Of a DNA stretch of 33,789 nucleotides, positions 32,145 through 33,789 are shown in pieces. The notes under the pieces are model-generated. The model did not search any database. It had not been told where the DNA came from and saw only the letters and a list, made by a program, of their open reading frames with translations. The position numbers were made by a program, and so were the translations under genes. This DNA is from Jiangella ureilytica (GTDB lineage Bacteria > Actinomycetota > Actinomycetes > Jiangellales > Jiangellaceae): NCBI RefSeq assembly GCF_004348545.1, contig NZ_SMKL01000069.1, positions 1 through 33,789 of the forward strand, in the 5' to 3' direction. Numbering within the stretch: position 1 is the first letter of the stretch; each line of letters starts with the position of its first letter.

Positions 32145-32819
32145 GTGCGCGTAGCGATTGCCGGTGGCCACGGCCAGGTCGCTCGCCGGCTGACCCGGCT
32201 GCTGGCTGCGAGGGGCGACGACATCGTCGGGATCGTACGCAATCCCGGCCACGTCGAGGACGTACGGCGAGTGGGTGGGGCAGCTGCCGTACTTGATCTC
32301 GAGCACGCCGGCATCGACGAGGTGGTCGCACCACTGGCCGGGCGCGATGCGGTCGTCTTCTCCGCCGGCTCCGGCAGCAGTGTGACCGCCGCCCGCCGCA
32401 AGAAGGTCGACAAGGACGCCGTCGCGCTGGTCCTGGATGCGGCAGAACGAGGGGGAGTACGGCGGTTCCTGCACGTCAGCTCCATCAACGTGGGTTGCGC
32501 CGAGAGTCCCGGCATCGGCGAGGGGTACGCCGACTACCTGCGCGCCAAGCATGCGGCTGAGCAGGACGTCTTCGCCCGGGAAGGGCTCGCCTGGACCGTT
32601 CTCCGGCCCGGCGTCCTGACCGACGACCAGGGGAGCGGCACTGTGGATCTGGTCGCGGGCGGCCGGATCGCGCCGGAGAGCCCCCGGTTCGACACCGTCT
32701 CCCGAGACGACGTCGCCGCGGTGCTCCTGGCGCTCCTCGACCGTCCCGACACCGCTGGCCGTATCTACGTCGTCGTCGGCGGCACGATCCCGATCGGACG
32801 AGCGATCGACATTGCCTAG
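32145..32819 (+). CDS. NAD(P)-binding SDR-type oxidoreductase
   Basis: 224 residues starting at GTG 32145 (VRVAIAGGHGQVARRLTRLL), with AAAGG eight bases upstream; GTG codons at 32136 and 32139 are alternatives. The GGHGQV loop is the nucleotide motif of atypical SDR group 5. FLHVSSINVG and YADYLRAKHAAEQDVF retain a Tyr-x3-Lys-like pair (YLRAK), then WTVLRPGVLTDDQGSG. Members bind NADP(H); substrates are mostly unknown. It stands alone between a secreted protein gene and an insertion sequence. Confidence 0.87.
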   Translation: MRVAIAGGHGQVARRLTRLLAARGDDIVGIVRNPGHVEDVRRVGGAAAVLDLEHAGIDEVVAPLAGRDAVVFSAGSGSSVTAARRKKVDKDAVALVLDAAERGGVRRFLHVSSINVGCAESPGIGEGYADYLRAKHAAEQDVFAREGLAWTVLRPGVLTDDQGSGTVDLVAGGRIAPESPRFDTVSRDDVAAVLLALLDRPDTAGRIYVVVGGTIPIGRAIDIA

Positions 32820-33138
32820 AATTCGCACCCGGTCCGATCTCGACGTGAACGCCTGACCTCCGGCGCCTACCTCGTCAACCTCCGGCCGCCGGAGACCGAG
32901 ACCGTCTCCCGTCCACATGGGCGTTGCGTCCCGAGCCGAGCAACGCGACCAGGTCCGCGACATCCCTGCGGGCTGCAGATGCGGCCTTTGACGTGCGGGC
33001 GGCTCTTCGACTCGGCCGTGCGGCGCAGGGCTCGCGCTCAGCCACATGCCCATGTGGATCGATTGCCGATTGTCCATGAGCCATGACGACGACCTGTGCT
33101 CGCTTGCCGGCTCATACGGGAGGGTGACGTCCCACCTG
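32820..33138. other. Intergenic stretch, no gene seen
   Basis: About 320 bp between the SDR gene and the insertion sequence. Frames on both strands are short and none shows a family. No hairpin of note was found. Confidence 0.45.
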
Positions 33139-33789
33139 GTGGTGTAACTGATCTTCACTGTGATCGGGTCAGCGAGTTGTTTCAGATCATGCCGTGAGCA
33201 GTGCGGGTGTGGCCACCTCCTGGGGCTGGCGGGTCGTCGGGTTGAGCAGGGCCATGGAGCTTTCGGAGAGGTAGCGGCGGTCGCTGACCTGCCATTCGTC
33301 GTGCGTCTCGACCAGGACCGATCCGGCCAGGCGGAGCAGCGCGGCGGGGTTGGGGAACACCCCGACGACGTCGGTGCGGCGCTTGATCTCCTTGTTCACC
33401 CGCTCCAGCGGGTTGGTGGACCAGATCTTCTTCCAGTGGCTGACGGGGAAGTCGGCGAAGGCGGTGACGTCCTGGCTGGCTTCACGCAGCATCGCCTCGA
33501 CCTTGCCGAACTGACGGCCGAGCATGCCGGCGATGACGTCGAGCTGGGAGCGGACGTGCTCGGCGTCGGGTTGGGCGAAGACGGTGCGGATCGCCGCGGC
33601 GACCATCTCGGCGTGGCCCTTCGGCACCTGGGCCAAGACGTTGCGCAGGAAGTGCACCCGGCAGCGCTGCCAAGCCGCGCCGAGCAGCACCGCCTCGATG
33701 GCGTGCTTGAGCCCGGCGTGGGCGTCGGAGATGACCAGCTGCACCCCGGTGAGGCCGCGGGTCTTCAACGAGCGTAGGAACGCGGTCCA
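33139..33789 (-). mobile_element. IS256-family insertion sequence (partial, runs off window)
   Basis: Contains the 3' part of an IS256/Mutator-type transposase gene. The left boundary is estimated near 33139 because non-coding DNA reading GGTGTAACTGATCTTCACTG begins there, about 45 bases past the transposase stop, as expected for an IS terminal repeat. The other end is outside the window, so the inverted repeat cannot be confirmed. Confidence 0.6.
33187..33789 (-). CDS. IS256-family (Mutator) transposase, C-terminal part
   Basis: The last 200 residues of a DDE transposase; the N-terminal half is beyond the window. ISDAHAGLKHAIEAVLLGAA carries the second catalytic aspartate, WQRCRVHFLRNVLAQVPKGH is the family C-x2-H signature, and NPLERVNKEIKRRTDVVGVF carries the catalytic glutamate. 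The visible frame has no lesion, so the element may be active. It cuts and joins the IS ends. Confidence 0.93.
   Translation of the reverse strand, partial: WTAFLRSLKTRGLTGVQLVISDAHAGLKHAIEAVLLGAAWQRCRVHFLRNVLAQVPKGHAEMVAAAIRTVFAQPDAEHVRSQLDVIAGMLGRQFGKVEAMLREASQDVTAFADFPVSHWKKIWSTNPLERVNKEIKRRTDVVGVFPNPAALLRLAGSVLVETHDEWQVSDRRYLSESSMALLNPTTRQPQEVATPALLTA

Noticed and set aside
1-33789. CRISPR arrays, tRNA, rRNA and riboswitches
   Set aside because: No regularly spaced repeats and no tRNA-like or rRNA-like sequence were noticed on either strand; no riboswitch pattern was recognised by eye.

Overview
The window is very GC-rich DNA with strong G/C third-position bias, frequent GTG starts, Tat and lipoprotein signals, an AfsR-like regulator and PadR/TetR/ROK regulators. 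This points to a filamentous actinomycete (Actinomycetota). A Jiangella-like organism is only a guess. No rRNA, tRNA or CRISPR array was seen.

Left part (1-8.4 kb): a Tat-signal FAD amine oxidase and a SAM methyltransferase (cut by the window edge) form an operon divergent from a PadR regulator, with two copies of a palindromic operator between them. Next are a TetR relic and an FAD monooxygenase split by a one-base insertion. A GlxA-type regulator is translationally coupled to a membrane-anchored DJ-1/PfpI protein. About 1 kb of decayed DNA follows, with a diverged direct repeat, then a small secreted protein and a strong terminator.

Middle part (8.5-17.2 kb): a TetR gene; a TetR-YciI-Tag operon; relics of an Old Yellow Enzyme gene and a peroxiredoxin-like gene flanking two intact TetR-type operators; an NmrA-like oxidoreductase; a GNAT acetyltransferase facing a wrecked second PadR gene whose 19-bp operator is perfect; and a 948-residue AfsR/SARP-type regulator ending at a hairpin terminator.

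Right-centre (17.2-28.8 kb) is the most coherent and interesting system. A ROK-family repressor is divergent from a six-gene operon with a ROK-like palindrome between them. The operon encodes a 1513-residue secreted protein, a sugar ABC importer (lipoprotein plus two permeases, no ATPase) and two Gfo/Idh/MocA oxidoreductases joined by 4-base overlaps. The secreted protein joins a PQQ-type sugar dehydrogenase propeller, a concanavalin-like domain, two 3-keto-disaccharide-hydrolase (DUF1080) domains, a type-1 copper cupredoxin, two Ig-like domains and a FIMAH-like tail. I infer an extracellular oxidise-then-cleave route for a glycoside, with import and intracellular keto-sugar processing. Perfect hairpins separate the secreted gene, the binding protein and the permeases and probably set different expression levels.

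Right end (28.8-33.8 kb): relics of an unidentified gene and an ABC ATPase, a secreted lactonase-type propeller with a PKD domain, a secreted two-FN3 protein, an SDR-type NAD(P)-binding protein, and an IS256-family transposase cut by the window edge.
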